Assembly (NCBI RefSeq): GCF_000732625.1 | Contig: NZ_JPJI01000003.1 | Coordinates: 1-64,000, forward strand | DNA: 64,000 nt | DNA from: Nonlabens ulvanivorans | GTDB taxonomy: Bacteria > Bacteroidota > Bacteroidia > Flavobacteriales > Flavobacteriaceae | Direction of reading: 5' to 3' | In this document: positions 18,881 through 28,125 of the stretch, in pieces | Position numbering within the stretch: the first letter of the stretch is position 1 | Layout: the number at the start of each line of letters is the position of its first letter | The notes under the pieces: model-generated | Told to the model about the DNA's origin: nothing | The model's input: only the letters and a program-made list of their open reading frames with translations | The model's database searches: none | Made by a program: the position numbers and the translations under genes

Positions 18881-18951
18881 CAAAACTAATACCAACACAA
18901 AAAACACGACATAATGTCGTTCTTTTTCAATTAAATAATGACGTTATGTCA
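18881..18951 (-). promoter_or_regulatory. hsp20 promoter with two inverted-repeat operators
   Basis: On the minus strand a -7 element TAGTTTTG (18881-18888) matches the Bacteroidota TAnnTTTG consensus. Upstream is a perfect 7+1+7 palindrome, ACGACATAATGTCGT (18906-18920). About 32 bp further (centre to centre, roughly three helical turns) lies the weaker TGACGTTATGTCA (18939-18951) with a shared TTATGTC half-site. The first palindrome overlaps the expected -33 region. Confidence 0.6.
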
Positions 18952-18952
18952 A

Positions 18953-19363
18953 TTAATTATGATTTCGTTGATGAATGGACATCAATTCAGAAGGTGGAAT
19001 CTCTCCATGTGGATACTTTTCCATGGTATTGAGTAAGGTATCTACAGTCGATTTACGAATCCCATATCTTAAAGCAGTCTGATATAATAACTGTAATTCA
19101 GCAGCATCTACATGGCCATCGATGTGCATCATCAACATAAGTCTATGAAAATGCACTACTCTTTTTACAAATTGTTTGGGTATCATAGTTTCTAACTCCT
19201 CAGGATGTTCCAACATGTGTGATAACTCCTTCTCGTCTAACTCTAGTCGTTTACCTATTGCATGAATAAAAGCTATTTCCTCTTTTTTAATGTGCTGATC
19301 GGCATGTGCCATCATAATAAGTTCACTCAATATGGCTTTCTTTTCTTCTAGAGTATAAGTCAT
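18953..19363 (-). CDS. TerB-like protein of unknown function
   Basis: The 136-residue, mostly helical cytoplasmic protein has no signal peptide or membrane segment. The pattern M-M-A-H-A-D-Q-H-I-K-K-E-E near 17-29 and again M-M-H-I-D-G-H-V-D-A-A-E-L near 78-90 gives two acidic, metal-binding-like helical hairpins of the TerB/tellurite-resistance fold. In Bacteroidota, proteins of this size are usually annotated as TerB family, with no proven role. It lies upstream of hsp20 on the same strand, but the hsp20 promoter and operators sit at its 3' end, so the two are probably transcribed separately. Confidence 0.65.
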   Translation of the reverse strand: MTYTLEEKKAILSELIMMAHADQHIKKEEIAFIHAIGKRLELDEKELSHMLEHPEELETMIPKQFVKRVVHFHRLMLMMHIDGHVDAAELQLLYQTALRYGIRKSTVDTLLNTMEKYPHGEIPPSELMSIHQRNHN

Positions 19364-19443
19364 TCTTCTAATTTTCAGTTAGCAATTTAATAGATTTATT
19401 TGAGTCTATATTTGTAACTGTCTATAATTAATCTGATTAATCT

Positions 19444-20211
19444 ATGAAATTTCTATACATTCTTTGCTTGCTTATGTCTCATATTATATCTGCTCAGCAA
19501 ATAATCATTGATTCTATCCAGTATAAAGAAGACTATCGTAAGGTTAGATTATATCTTCCAGATAATTATCAAACAAATCAACTACCGCTATTAGTAATGT
19601 TAGATGGGCAAAACCTGTTTGATGAACACACGAGCTATTCTGGTGAGTGGAATGTAGACGAAAGTATTGCTTCTTTTCCAGAGAATAAGCAATCTATTGT
19701 GATTGCCATAGATCATGGCAACGAGTTGCGTATGGCAGAATTAACTCCTTTTGAAAATGAAAAATATGGTGGTGGCGATGCAGAAAACTTTCTGCTATGG
19801 ATTATGGAAAAGGCGCTTCCAGAGACCATAACAAAATTTGAATTAAAAATCAATAGGAATAAAATTGCCATAGCTGGTAGTTCTTTAGGAGGTTTATTTG
19901 CATATTATGCAGCGATTCAACATCCTAATTTTTTCCAATCAGCAGGTATATTTTCTCCATCATTTTGGTGGAGCAAAAAATCCTTTCAACTCATAGACCA
20001 AATTGAAGGAATAAAAAATCAACATTATTTTTTTGCAGCAGGAACAGAAGAAGGAAAAGATATGTTAATAGACATGAAGAGTATGCATGATTTGACACTT
20101 CGCAAAGGCGCCACAGTTACTTATCTTGAAGAAAAAGGAGCACAACACAATGAGGCTCAATGGCGAGCCACCTTTCTTACATTTTATCATGTATGGATTA
20201 ATGACCTATAA
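19444..20211 (+). CDS. Exported alpha/beta-hydrolase, esterase D/enterochelin-esterase family
   Basis: The product has 255 residues. A signal peptide (1-18, ending I-S-A-Q) sends it to the periplasm. The fold is the putative-esterase family (PF00756 type): L-V-M-L-D-G-Q-N-L-F-D near the oxyanion strand, nucleophile elbow A-G-S-S-L-G-G near 142-148, and a C-terminal His in A-Q-H-N-E-A. The substrate could be an ester of a siderophore, a sugar or an S-acyl compound; the sequence does not say which. It has its own TATATTTG -7 element at 19407-19414, about 30 bp before the ATG, and is divergent from the TerB-like gene. Confidence 0.85.
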   Translation: MKFLYILCLLMSHIISAQQIIIDSIQYKEDYRKVRLYLPDNYQTNQLPLLVMLDGQNLFDEHTSYSGEWNVDESIASFPENKQSIVIAIDHGNELRMAELTPFENEKYGGGDAENFLLWIMEKALPETITKFELKINRNKIAIAGSSLGGLFAYYAAIQHPNFFQSAGIFSPSFWWSKKSFQLIDQIEGIKNQHYFFAAGTEEGKDMLIDMKSMHDLTLRKGATVTYLEEKGAQHNEAQWRATFLTFYHVWINDL

Positions 20212-20277
20212 TTTCAAATTAGGATAGTTGTGATTATTTTAACCAGCTATTATATTATCTAGCCTTAAATTGAGGTA

Positions 20278-21549
20278 ATGAAATTCATTTATCTAAGAAT
20301 AAAATCATTTTTTAATTCTATTACGGGAAGTATTGCCTTCTACCCTACTTTATATGCTGTCCTAGCATTAGGATTTGCATTTCTTATGAAATGGTTAGAA
20401 TCCATCGGTATATCGAGATATTTACAAAATTCATTTTCCCCATTAGTAGTTAATGATATTGAAACGGCAAGAAATATATTAACCACGCTTATCGCTGGTG
20501 GCATTAGTATATTAGTTTTTTCATTTTCAATGGTAATGCTTTTATTGAGTCAAGCAGCAACAAATTATTCTCCTAGAGTTCTACCTAGTCTGATTTCTAA
20601 CAAAACTCATCAGGTAATTTTAGGGGCATTTTTATCTAGTATAATATACAATATCATAACCATTATAGGTATAGAACCATCTGGAAAAGATTATCAGATA
20701 CCTGGTTTTTCAGTACTCATCGGTATCATAACAGCATTAATTGCACTAGCAGCATTTGTTTACTTTATACATAGTATTTCTACCAGCATACAAATCAATA
20801 ATATTCTTAATAATATATACCAAAACTCAAAAAGTCAATTAGAAACGGAAATTGAACATGATAATGGTAAAAAGGAATTTCCTGATAGTAAAAACTGGAA
20901 AACTTACAACTCTATACAGTCCGGAACTATTCAAAACATAAGCTCTACAAGTTTAAAAAGTTATTGTGCCGATAATGATATCCAACTAGAAGTATTATTT
21001 CATAAAGGTGAATACCTTATCATGGATAGTCCTTTATTTAAATGCAATAAAGAACTAGACAAAGAGGAAATTGACGAAATACTTAAAAACTTTTTATATC
21101 AAGAATCAGAAATTGTAAAAGACAACTACGTATTAGGCTTTAAACAAATTACAGAAATAGGTATTAAAGCAATGTCTCCGGGAATTAATGATCCTGGAAC
21201 CGCTATTAATACCATTAACTTTCTTACAGATCTATTTGCTATACGATTAAAAAAATCTGATCATTCCATTATCATGAATGACAACAAACCCATTTTAAAA
21301 CTATCTATTATTCCATTTGATCATTTCATGCATAATATCGTTGCGTCATATAGGAATTACTGCAGCCATGATTTCACGGTAATGATGTCGTTAATTCAAA
21401 TGATGAATCGTTTGAAAAAATGTAAAAACCTTAGTAATGATAACAAAGCTGCATTAGACCATCAATTAAAATTGATGATGCATGATGCAGAAAATGGAAT
21501 TAAAAATCCAGCAGATTTAAAGATTTTAAAAAGCACTATTGATAGTTAA
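20278..21549 (+). CDS. DUF2254 integral membrane protein
   Basis: The product has 423 residues. Three or four membrane segments fall in the first 165 residues (around 17-35, 65-90, 110-130, 145-165), followed by a ~260-residue soluble domain. The segment [19 protein letters not shown] near 83-101 is the DUF2254 signature, and [11 protein letters not shown] near 301 is a second conserved block. The family is widespread and has no established function. The gene overlaps the 3' end of panB on the opposite strand by 4 bp. Confidence 0.88.
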   Translation: MKFIYLRIKSFFNSITGSIAFYPTLYAVLALGFAFLMKWLESIGISRYLQNSFSPLVVNDIETARNILTTLIAGGISILVFSFSMVMLLLSQAATNYSPRVLPSLISNKTHQVILGAFLSSIIYNIITIIGIEPSGKDYQIPGFSVLIGIITALIALAAFVYFIHSISTSIQINNILNNIYQNSKSQLETEIEHDNGKKEFPDSKNWKTYNSIQSGTIQNISSTSLKSYCADNDIQLEVLFHKGEYLIMDSPLFKCNKELDKEEIDEILKNFLYQESEIVKDNYVLGFKQITEIGIKAMSPGINDPGTAINTINFLTDLFAIRLKKSDHSIIMNDNKPILKLSIIPFDHFMHNIVASYRNYCSHDFTVMMSLIQMMNRLKKCKNLSNDNKAALDHQLKLMMHDAENGIKNPADLKILKSTIDS

Positions 21550-22364
21550 TATTGCTCTTTATCGTTAGGGAAATCAACATCCTTCACATCTTTTACATAT
21601 TGACCTACAGCATTACCCATTTCTTCATAAAGATTTAAATAACGTCTTAAAAAGCGAGGATTAAACTCATGAGTCATACCAAACATATCATGAGAAACCA
21701 GCACCTGACCATCCACACCACTACCAGCTCCTATTCCTATCACAGGAATGGTAAGACTGTCTGCTACCTCTTGTGCTAATGCAGCGGGAACTTTTTCCAG
21801 AACAATGGCAAAACAACCCCAACGTTGCAAAGCCAGAGCATCTTCTTTAAGTTTTTCGGCCTCTGCTTTTTCTTTTGCTCTGACAGTATAGGTTCCAAAT
21901 TTATAAATCGATTGCGGTGTCAAGCCTAAGTGTCCCATCACTGGTATACCTGCATGCAATATGCGCTTAATGGAATCTTTAACCTCACTACCACCTTCTA
22001 GTTTTACAGAATGCCCACCACTTTCTTTCATGATTCTAATAGCACTACGCAACGCCTCTTTGGGATCACTCTGATAACTACCAAAAGGTAAATCGACAAC
22101 AACCAGCGATCGCTCTACAGCTCTCAGCACACTACTTGCATGATAAATCATTTGATCTAGCGTTATAGGTAAAGTCGTCTCATGACCTGCCATTACATTA
22201 CTAGCACTATCGCCTACAAGAATAACGTCTACACCAGCATTATCTATAATGCGCGCCATTGTATAATCGTAAGCGGTAAGCATCGATATTTTCTCATTAT
22301 TACGTTTCATCTCAGTAAGGGATTTTACTGTGATTCTTTTGTACTCTTTTTTTGCAGTTGACAT
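21546..22364 (-). CDS. panB: 3-methyl-2-oxobutanoate hydroxymethyltransferase
   Basis: The 272-residue enzyme transfers a hydroxymethyl group from 5,10-methylene-THF to ketoisovalerate, the first step of pantothenate (coenzyme A) synthesis. Visible are M-L-T-A-Y-D-Y-T near 28-35, [15 protein letters not shown] near 50-64 with the metal-binding Asp, [11 protein letters not shown], and I-P-V-I-G-I-G-A-G with the catalytic Glu segment before it. Length and motifs are complete. It stands alone: no panC or panD is nearby. It is convergent with the DUF2254 gene (4-bp overlap) and divergent from the NTF2-like gene. Confidence 0.96.
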   Translation of the reverse strand: MSTAKKEYKRITVKSLTEMKRNNEKISMLTAYDYTMARIIDNAGVDVILVGDSASNVMAGHETTLPITLDQMIYHASSVLRAVERSLVVVDLPFGSYQSDPKEALRSAIRIMKESGGHSVKLEGGSEVKDSIKRILHAGIPVMGHLGLTPQSIYKFGTYTVRAKEKAEAEKLKEDALALQRWGCFAIVLEKVPAALAQEVADSLTIPVIGIGAGSGVDGQVLVSHDMFGMTHEFNPRFLRRYLNLYEEMGNAVGQYVKDVKDVDFPNDKEQY

Positions 22365-22422
22365 AATTTTGGCAATATATATTTAGTAAAAATACTAATA
22401 TTACCACACTAAATAGGACAAC

Positions 22423-22914
22423 ATGAGAAGCTCTTTATTATTGATAGGTTTTATGATACTCGCTTTCGCGAAAGCGTTTGCTCAACAACCTACTGTTACA
22501 GACAGCGTTACTACTACAGTAAGCATAGTAGAAAAGGTTAAACCTGCAGATGCTGTTATAAAATTTTTTGAATATTTTCATCAAAAAGATACACTAGCAA
22601 TGAGAGAAATGATGGCCGATAAGGTAACAATTAATTCACTGATCATATCTGAGAGTAATGGAAGAAGAGTGATAGATACTACTGTCGATGATTTTCTTAA
22701 AGGTATTGCTCAAATTCCTGACAGTGTAAGTTTTGAAGAACGGTTAATTCAAATAAAAACCACAAATAGTGTTGATATTGCTACGGTAAGTGCTAGTTAT
22801 GAGTTTTATATGAATAAAGGATTCACACATAACGGGACTAACGTTTTTACATTAATTTACATAGATGATAAATGGATGGTTGCTGGTATTACAGACACTA
22901 GACAGTACCCATAA
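22423..22914 (+). CDS. Exported NTF2/SnoaL-like fold protein
   Basis: The product has 163 residues. The signal peptide covers 1-20, and its A-F-A-K-A codons are the palindrome CGCTTTCGCGAAAGCG (22461-22476). The mature part has the NTF2-like (DUF4440/SnoaL) cone fold: a helix with F-F-E-Y-F-H-Q-K-D-T-L-A-M-R, then strands ending T-L-I-Y-I-D-D-K-W-M-V-A-G-I. This fold serves as a small-molecule pocket or a scaffold, and no catalytic residues stand out. It is divergent from panB across a ~58-bp gap and convergent with the PH-domain gene. Function unknown. Confidence 0.8.
   Translation: MRSSLLLIGFMILAFAKAFAQQPTVTDSVTTTVSIVEKVKPADAVIKFFEYFHQKDTLAMREMMADKVTINSLIISESNGRRVIDTTVDDFLKGIAQIPDSVSFEERLIQIKTTNSVDIATVSASYEFYMNKGFTHNGTNVFTLIYIDDKWMVAGITDTRQYP
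22461..22476. repeat. Dispersed palindrome copy within a signal-peptide coding region
   Basis: CGCTTTCGCGAAAGCG reads A-F-A-K-A in frame, in the C-region of the NTF2-like protein's signal peptide. The copy at 851-864 uses the same frame and the same position in another exported protein. Confidence 0.95.
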
Positions 22915-22917
22915 GGA

Positions 22918-24447
22918 CTACATCCAGCTTTTGTTAGATTGGATGACTTGATTATTAATATCGTTTTGCATCGCGTTAATATCTTCATCTTTCAGATATT
23001 TAAGTTGTCTAGAGCCACCAGCAGTATGTACTTTAAGATGAGCTTCTCCTCTACGTTTAATAAAAATACTGCGCCATTTCTCAACCGCTTGTGTTTTATA
23101 AACTGGTGAGATTATGATGGAATTAAATAACCATCCTTTATAAAAGACTATAAAATCATCATCTCTGGTAAGTTTACTATACTTACCGTACTGGTAAGCC
23201 ATGACTCCTACTATACCAACAAATACAACTGGTATAAAAATAGCCCAGTAAAACTCAAAAAATATAGCTATACCAATCAACGGCAAACCAAAAATACTAG
23301 CGATGTACATATCTAATCTCGCATGAGACCATGGGTTTGCTAACAATTCTTTCTTTGGCTGTTCTAATGTATCTTCAAAAATGAGGTGTTGTAATTGAGA
23401 TTGTAAAACTGATTGACATGCCGGGACTTCTACACTAGATATTTGATTGTTTTGCGATTGCGCTTGATAAATGCGAGCCGTTTTAAAATCAAGAAGCTTG
23501 CGTAATGGGTTGGAATGAAATTCTAAAAGTTGAATCTTAGATAATGGAATCTTAATTTCTTTTTTACTCAGTAAGCCCATTCTTACTTCTAGATAATCAT
23601 CTTTTAATTCCATTTTATAATCATAAAACTTATTAATCGACATTACTAAACTCACCACTACTGAGGCTATTATAAATATAATAATAGCTCCTATTCCTAT
23701 TAATAAAATTGATGAACCGAAAGCTTCTGGTTGTTTTACGGCTTGTTCAATATCAACATCTACAGATTCAAAAATATCACCAAAAAAATTCTCTACAACA
23801 TCTTTAATTTTATACCAAAAACCTACAACCACTCCTATAGCAAGTCCACCACTGCGCAAATGATTTTGAGTTATACCAACTTTTAATAGGTCTATAAAAC
23901 TCAATTGCAAAATAATTTTGGAATCATTTTTTACAGAAGGGATGTCTTCTGTATCAGACGTTTCGACATAAGTGATAGGACTAGCTTCTACAGCTTTTTT
24001 TTGTTTTTCTCGTCCTAATAATGCCTTAAGCTGCTCAGCAAAATGTCGATCTAGCGCAGGTATTTCTAATTCTTTGGCTTTAGATCCTGCTGTATCAATT
24101 TCTACAGCAACCAGACCTAGAACGCGCTGCGCAATATTTTGTGTGATATTAATGGATTGTATACGCTCTACAGGAATTGCTTTACGCTTTTTAAAAATCC
24201 ATCCTTTTTGGATAATTAGCTCATCGTTTTCAACATGAAATTTAAAAAACCAATACTGTACAATTGGCCCCACTAAAGTTGCCATTATAACTAGTAAAGA
24301 GACTGCCGCTATCCCCATAAAACTATTCCATGAACGCATAGAAAATGCAGCAAAAAAAACGAATGCAATCAGACCTTTTATACCTTTAAAAAGATAAAAT
24401 AATATGGAAAGTTTACTTTGTCTAGTTGGCTTTGAAATATCAAGCAT
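22918..24447 (-). CDS. Membrane protein with repeated bacterial PH domains (YdbT-like)
   Basis: The product has 509 residues. It has several membrane segments in pairs (near 20-65, 230-275 and 385-415), each pair followed by a bacterial PH (DUF304/bPH2) domain. Repeated patterns are I-I-Q-K-G-W-I-F-K-K-R-K-A-I-P-V-E-R-I-Q-S and R-M-G-L-L-S-K-K-E-I-K-I-P-L-S-K-I-Q. This is the YdbT arrangement. In Firmicutes YdbS-YdbT is linked to resistance to certain bacteriocins and to envelope stress; the role here is not known. The start overlaps the end of the YdbS-like gene by 8 bp, so the two are translationally coupled. Confidence 0.88.
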   Translation of the reverse strand: MLDISKPTRQSKLSILFYLFKGIKGLIAFVFFAAFSMRSWNSFMGIAAVSLLVIMATLVGPIVQYWFFKFHVENDELIIQKGWIFKKRKAIPVERIQSINITQNIAQRVLGLVAVEIDTAGSKAKELEIPALDRHFAEQLKALLGREKQKKAVEASPITYVETSDTEDIPSVKNDSKIILQLSFIDLLKVGITQNHLRSGGLAIGVVVGFWYKIKDVVENFFGDIFESVDVDIEQAVKQPEAFGSSILLIGIGAIIIFIIASVVVSLVMSINKFYDYKMELKDDYLEVRMGLLSKKEIKIPLSKIQLLEFHSNPLRKLLDFKTARIYQAQSQNNQISSVEVPACQSVLQSQLQHLIFEDTLEQPKKELLANPWSHARLDMYIASIFGLPLIGIAIFFEFYWAIFIPVVFVGIVGVMAYQYGKYSKLTRDDDFIVFYKGWLFNSIIISPVYKTQAVEKWRSIFIKRRGEAHLKVHTAGGSRQLKYLKDEDINAMQNDINNQVIQSNKSWM

Positions 24448-24946
24448 GCTGTGCCGTCTTTTCAGAAATGTATTCTTTTATAGCGACCGCTTTATCTGGA
24501 TCTAATCCTGATATGCTAAGATCACTACTAGATCCACCTGCCGTATAAATATCTAATTCACATAACTTAAAATATCTATCGATAGGTCCGTGATTAATCT
24601 CTGTATGTTGAATGCGATTAAATGGTATCGTTATCTGATGATGGAATAACCATCCATGCCTGTAAGTAATATCATGTTCACGTAGAACGTATCCACGAAC
24701 AAAGAATTCCTTATAAGAAATAAAAACACTGAGTATTAAAAATACGAACCAAGCAACACCTGCAGCTTTCCAAATCCAAGGATATTCCTCTACCATAAAG
24801 AATAGAATAATTACTCCAGCAAGTACAGGAATAAAAAAGAATAATTTTGCTACTAACTTTTTATTTAAAAAACGTCTAGGATGTTTTTCAAAATTGCTAT
24901 GTTCTACTACAGGAAGTTGATGAGATAATAATTGTTCATTAGTCAT
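24440..24946 (-). CDS. Membrane protein with single bacterial PH domain (YdbS-like)
   Basis: The product has 168 residues: a cytoplasmic N-terminus of ~30, two membrane segments (about 33-52 and 58-75), then a DUF304/bPH2 domain with the typical R-E-H-D-I-T-Y-R-H-G-W-L and I-P-F-N-R-I-Q-H-T-E. It is the first gene of a two-gene operon with the larger YdbT-like protein, which overlaps it by 8 bp. The two products probably form one membrane complex (inference from conserved pairing). Confidence 0.88.
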   Translation of the reverse strand: MTNEQLLSHQLPVVEHSNFEKHPRRFLNKKLVAKLFFFIPVLAGVIILFFMVEEYPWIWKAAGVAWFVFLILSVFISYKEFFVRGYVLREHDITYRHGWLFHHQITIPFNRIQHTEINHGPIDRYFKLCELDIYTAGGSSSDLSISGLDPDKAVAIKEYISEKTAQHA

Positions 24947-25041
24947 ATTAATTCATGAGTCTAATAAGATTAAGAAATGTTACATAATCGCATTTATCTT
25001 CATAAAAATAACACATTCATTAATATCAAAGAAAGACAATT

Positions 25042-26487
25042 CTAACAATCAGATAATGCAACATTAACAGCAAGTCCGCCTTCACTAGTTTCTTTATATT
25101 TTGTATTCATGTCTTGTGCAGTTTGCCACATCGTCTCGATCACTTTATCTAGAGGCACTTTAGCATTTGCAGCGTCTGCATCTAGTGCCATTTCACAAGC
25201 ATTAATAGCCTTTATCGCTCCCATAGCATTACGTTCTATACATGGTACTTGTACAAGTCCACCTATAGGATCACATGTCATACCTAGATGGTGTTCCATC
25301 GCTATCTCACTAGCCATAAGAACTTGAGCTGGTGTTCCTCCCATTAATTCAGTAAGAGCACCAGCAGCCATAGCACTACTCACTCCTATTTCTGCCTGGC
25401 AACCACCCATTGCTGCACTAATGGTTGCTCCTTTTTTAAATAAAGAACCTATCGCACCGGCAACTAGTAAATATTTTTTTATATCCTCAAAATCTGCATC
25501 ATGATTTTCTATTACCATGTAGTACATCATAACTGCAGGAATAACTCCTGCGCTACCATTAGTAGGTGCGGTCACTACACGACCTAAAGAAGCATTTACC
25601 TCATTTACGGCTAGCGCAAAACAAGAAACCCATTTTAAAATTTCCCTAAATTTTACTTCAGTAGCTCTGATGGCATCAATCCATTCATATTTGTCAGAGT
25701 ATTCAGCTCCTTTTTTGAGTTTAAAATGTGTATCATAAGCACGACGTCTTACATTTAATCCTCCTGGTAGGGTACCTTCAGTATGACAACCTATGTACAT
25801 AGAATCTAGCATTACGTCCCATATTTCTTTAAAACGCTTATCTATTTCCTCTTCAGTATGAAGATATAGTTCATTCTCTAAAACGATATCAGAAACACGA
25901 CGACCTTCTCGATCACAATAATCTTGTAGATCTTTTGCTTTCTCTATAGGTCTTGGAAAACATTCAAAATCTAGTCTTTTTTGCTTTGCTCTTTTACGTT
26001 CTTCTTGAACGACAAAACCACCACCTATAGAATAATATTTTTCTGATACAATTTTTCCATTTTCTAAAAACGCTCTAAAACGCATACCGTTAGGATGATA
26101 AGGTAAAAACTTCTTGTGAAAATGGATATGAGTATTGGGATCAAAATCAACAAGATGAACACCATCTATTTGTAGTTTCTTATGCTCTTTCAGATAATCA
26201 ACTTCTACAGGTATTTGATCAATCTCACAGGTCTCAGGATCTGCATCTAATAATCCCATGATAACTGCAATGTCTGTAGCATGACCTATACCTGTTAATG
26301 ATAGAGATCCATATAAATCAACCTCAATACCTTTAACAAGTGCAATTTTATTAGTGTCTTGCAATTTTTTAATAAAACGTCTTGCAGCACGCCATGGTCC
26401 TAGAGTATGAGAACTCGAAGGTCCTACACCTATTTTGAGCATGTCAAATACACTTATGGATTCTATCTTTTTAGCGGTCTCTATCAT
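25042..26487 (-). CDS. sdaA: L-serine ammonia-lyase (iron-sulfur, single chain)
   Basis: The 481-residue enzyme deaminates L-serine to pyruvate and ammonia using a [4Fe-4S] cluster in the cytoplasm. The N-terminal beta domain contains [17 protein letters not shown]. The catalytic alpha domain has the cluster cysteines in G-C-Q-A-E-I-G-V (about 370) and [12 protein letters not shown] (about 412-423), plus [11 protein letters not shown]. Both domains are present in one chain, as in the E. coli type rather than the split SdaAA/SdaAB type. It is a single gene with 200 bp of upstream sequence. Complete and confident. Confidence 0.96.
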   Translation of the reverse strand: MIETAKKIESISVFDMLKIGVGPSSSHTLGPWRAARRFIKKLQDTNKIALVKGIEVDLYGSLSLTGIGHATDIAVIMGLLDADPETCEIDQIPVEVDYLKEHKKLQIDGVHLVDFDPNTHIHFHKKFLPYHPNGMRFRAFLENGKIVSEKYYSIGGGFVVQEERKRAKQKRLDFECFPRPIEKAKDLQDYCDREGRRVSDIVLENELYLHTEEEIDKRFKEIWDVMLDSMYIGCHTEGTLPGGLNVRRRAYDTHFKLKKGAEYSDKYEWIDAIRATEVKFREILKWVSCFALAVNEVNASLGRVVTAPTNGSAGVIPAVMMYYMVIENHDADFEDIKKYLLVAGAIGSLFKKGATISAAMGGCQAEIGVSSAMAAGALTELMGGTPAQVLMASEIAMEHHLGMTCDPIGGLVQVPCIERNAMGAIKAINACEMALDADAANAKVPLDKVIETMWQTAQDMNTKYKETSEGGLAVNVALSDC

Positions 26488-26696
26488 ATCTTAAAACATT
26501 GCTATTTTATTAGTACTACAACGTTATTTCAGGCATCAAATATAGAAGATATTATATGATAAAGAATGATGAATTTGATTAAGAAATTCATCTAATTATC
26601 AGTTTTAAAAGACATGCTTATTTTATTTCACAAATGGTAATTTTCTAACCACCAAAACGACTTCCTTTCTAGAATTATATTATATAGATTTGTGTT

Positions 26697-27113
26697 ATGA
26701 GAATTGAAATAATAAGGCTTGCAATAGATTTTGGTTTGGTTGTACTAATTTGGATGGTACAACTATTAATATATCCTGGTTTTAAATATTTTGGCAATAA
26801 AGGACTATCCAGCTGGCATCGTATTTATACCCGTAATATGACATTTATTGTAGCTCCTATGATGATAATACAGCTAGCTATCATGGTGTATTTCTGGATA
26901 TATTATCCAGCGATGCATGCCCCTAATATCCTATATACCATTTTAGTTTCTTTAACATGGCTAACAACTATGATATTATTTATCCCAATGCACGCCAATA
27001 TAGATAAAAACGCAACCGATTTAAAACTATTGAATAAGTTAACAAACTGGAACTGGATGCGTGTACTATTATGGAATGCTATTTTAGTTCTTGATCTATT
27101 CTTGTTGTATTAA
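26697..27113 (+). CDS. Small four-helix membrane protein, unknown
   Basis: The product has 138 residues and about four predicted membrane helices (roughly 7-25, 50-72, 78-100 and 118-137). W-H-R-I-Y-T-R-N-M near 41-49 and M-H-A-N-I-D near 98-103 give conserved-looking polar loops with a His that could bind a cofactor, but I recognise no family. A TAGATTTG -7 element at 26685-26692 ends 4 bp before the ATG, so the message is probably leaderless. The gene overlaps the DUF2490 gene tail-to-tail by 4 bp. Confidence 0.7.
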   Translation: MRIEIIRLAIDFGLVVLIWMVQLLIYPGFKYFGNKGLSSWHRIYTRNMTFIVAPMMIIQLAIMVYFWIYYPAMHAPNILYTILVSLTWLTTMILFIPMHANIDKNATDLKLLNKLTNWNWMRVLLWNAILVLDLFLLY

Positions 27114-27793
27114 ATATTTTGAAATACACTCAACACTAATTGACCTTTTTTAATCGATGGAGATAATTCATGCATATAGCCTGCCTGAAACTTAAAGTCA
27201 TCATTAAGCTTATAACCTATTCCTGCAAAAGTCCAGTTTCTATCAAAATACTGTACACTTCCTAAACCTGTGCTGGTCTGACCATTAATAAAGGTCTCAT
27301 TCCACAGAGCGAGATAATAGGTATCGTCGACAATTTGTTTATTATTAAAAGGCACATTTACAAAAAGCATGTATCTAAAACGAGTACGGAAATCTTGATT
27401 CTCTACAAATCTTTCTTCAATTCTTATACGATGCTTGATTTCAAAAAAATCCGATACCTCACTATCCCACCAAATGTCTTGATGTAAACGGTGCTCGTAA
27501 CTAGTAGCGTCACTACTACCAAAAGAACCGCTATTAAAATAGCCATATCCAGTATATAATTTAATTTGAGTTCTTTTAGGTTGATAGCCTATAGATACAC
27601 GACCTATAAATTGTTGAAAATCATCAGGAATTTCATAAGTTCGATATTGAAAATCAACTGCAACTTTTAATCGAGCACCTATATTGCTATTTACAAAGTA
27701 TTGAGTCCACAGACCTGTTTTGTCTATAGACTCTTGCCCTGACAGAAATAAACATGACATCAACAATATAATAAGGAGTGTAACCTGTTTCAT
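27110..27793 (-). CDS. DUF2490 family outer-membrane protein
   Basis: The product has 227 residues with a signal peptide (1-19, ending F-L-S-G-Q). The rest alternates as amphipathic strands typical of a small beta-barrel: V-D-F-Q-Y-R-T-Y-E, R-I-R-I-E-E-R-F, and F-K-F-Q-A-G-Y-M-H-E-L near the end, with an aromatic C-terminal residue area. This pattern fits DUF2490, which is widespread in Bacteroidota and of unknown function. It is convergent with the small membrane-protein gene and has the large rpoD upstream gap behind its start. Confidence 0.82.
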   Translation of the reverse strand: MKQVTLLIILLMSCLFLSGQESIDKTGLWTQYFVNSNIGARLKVAVDFQYRTYEIPDDFQQFIGRVSIGYQPKRTQIKLYTGYGYFNSGSFGSSDATSYEHRLHQDIWWDSEVSDFFEIKHRIRIEERFVENQDFRTRFRYMLFVNVPFNNKQIVDDTYYLALWNETFINGQTSTGLGSVQYFDRNWTFAGIGYKLNDDFKFQAGYMHELSPSIKKGQLVLSVFQNI

Positions 27794-28125
27794 AATTTAA
27801 AAATAACTAACAAATAAAGTACTCTGAAATCACAAAAAAGGTATTCTTAACCCAATTCTAACAATAAAATAAAAATTATTTATCAATTGTAAAGTCTTTG
27901 TAGTACTAGCGCTGTTGATGTATACGCTTTCGCGAAAGCAGAATTATCAAACAATATATGTAACAAAAACTGCGTTATTACGACTAATGAATTGTAGCGT
28001 ATCTCGCACTATTACTGGTCTGAATAAGTGTCAGAGAAAGTTGTTTTGGTATGATTATTGCTACTATTACTTTGTATGACAAAAGCTGTCATGCGACTAT
28101 TAACTTTTTAATCTTTATACATTAA
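27794..28125. other. 332-bp divergent intergenic region upstream of rpoD
   Basis: It contains one palindrome copy (27926-27939), a TGACA-N5-TGTCA inverted repeat at 28077-28091, and a near-consensus promoter just upstream of that repeat (TTTTG, 19 bp, TACTTTG). No small ORF with convincing features is seen. The length suggests real control of rpoD. Confidence 0.6.
27926..27939. repeat. Dispersed palindrome copy, GCTTTCGCGAAAGC
   Basis: Perfect 14-mer core (flanked by C and A) in the divergent gap upstream of rpoD, 187 bp before its ATG. Confidence 0.95.
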
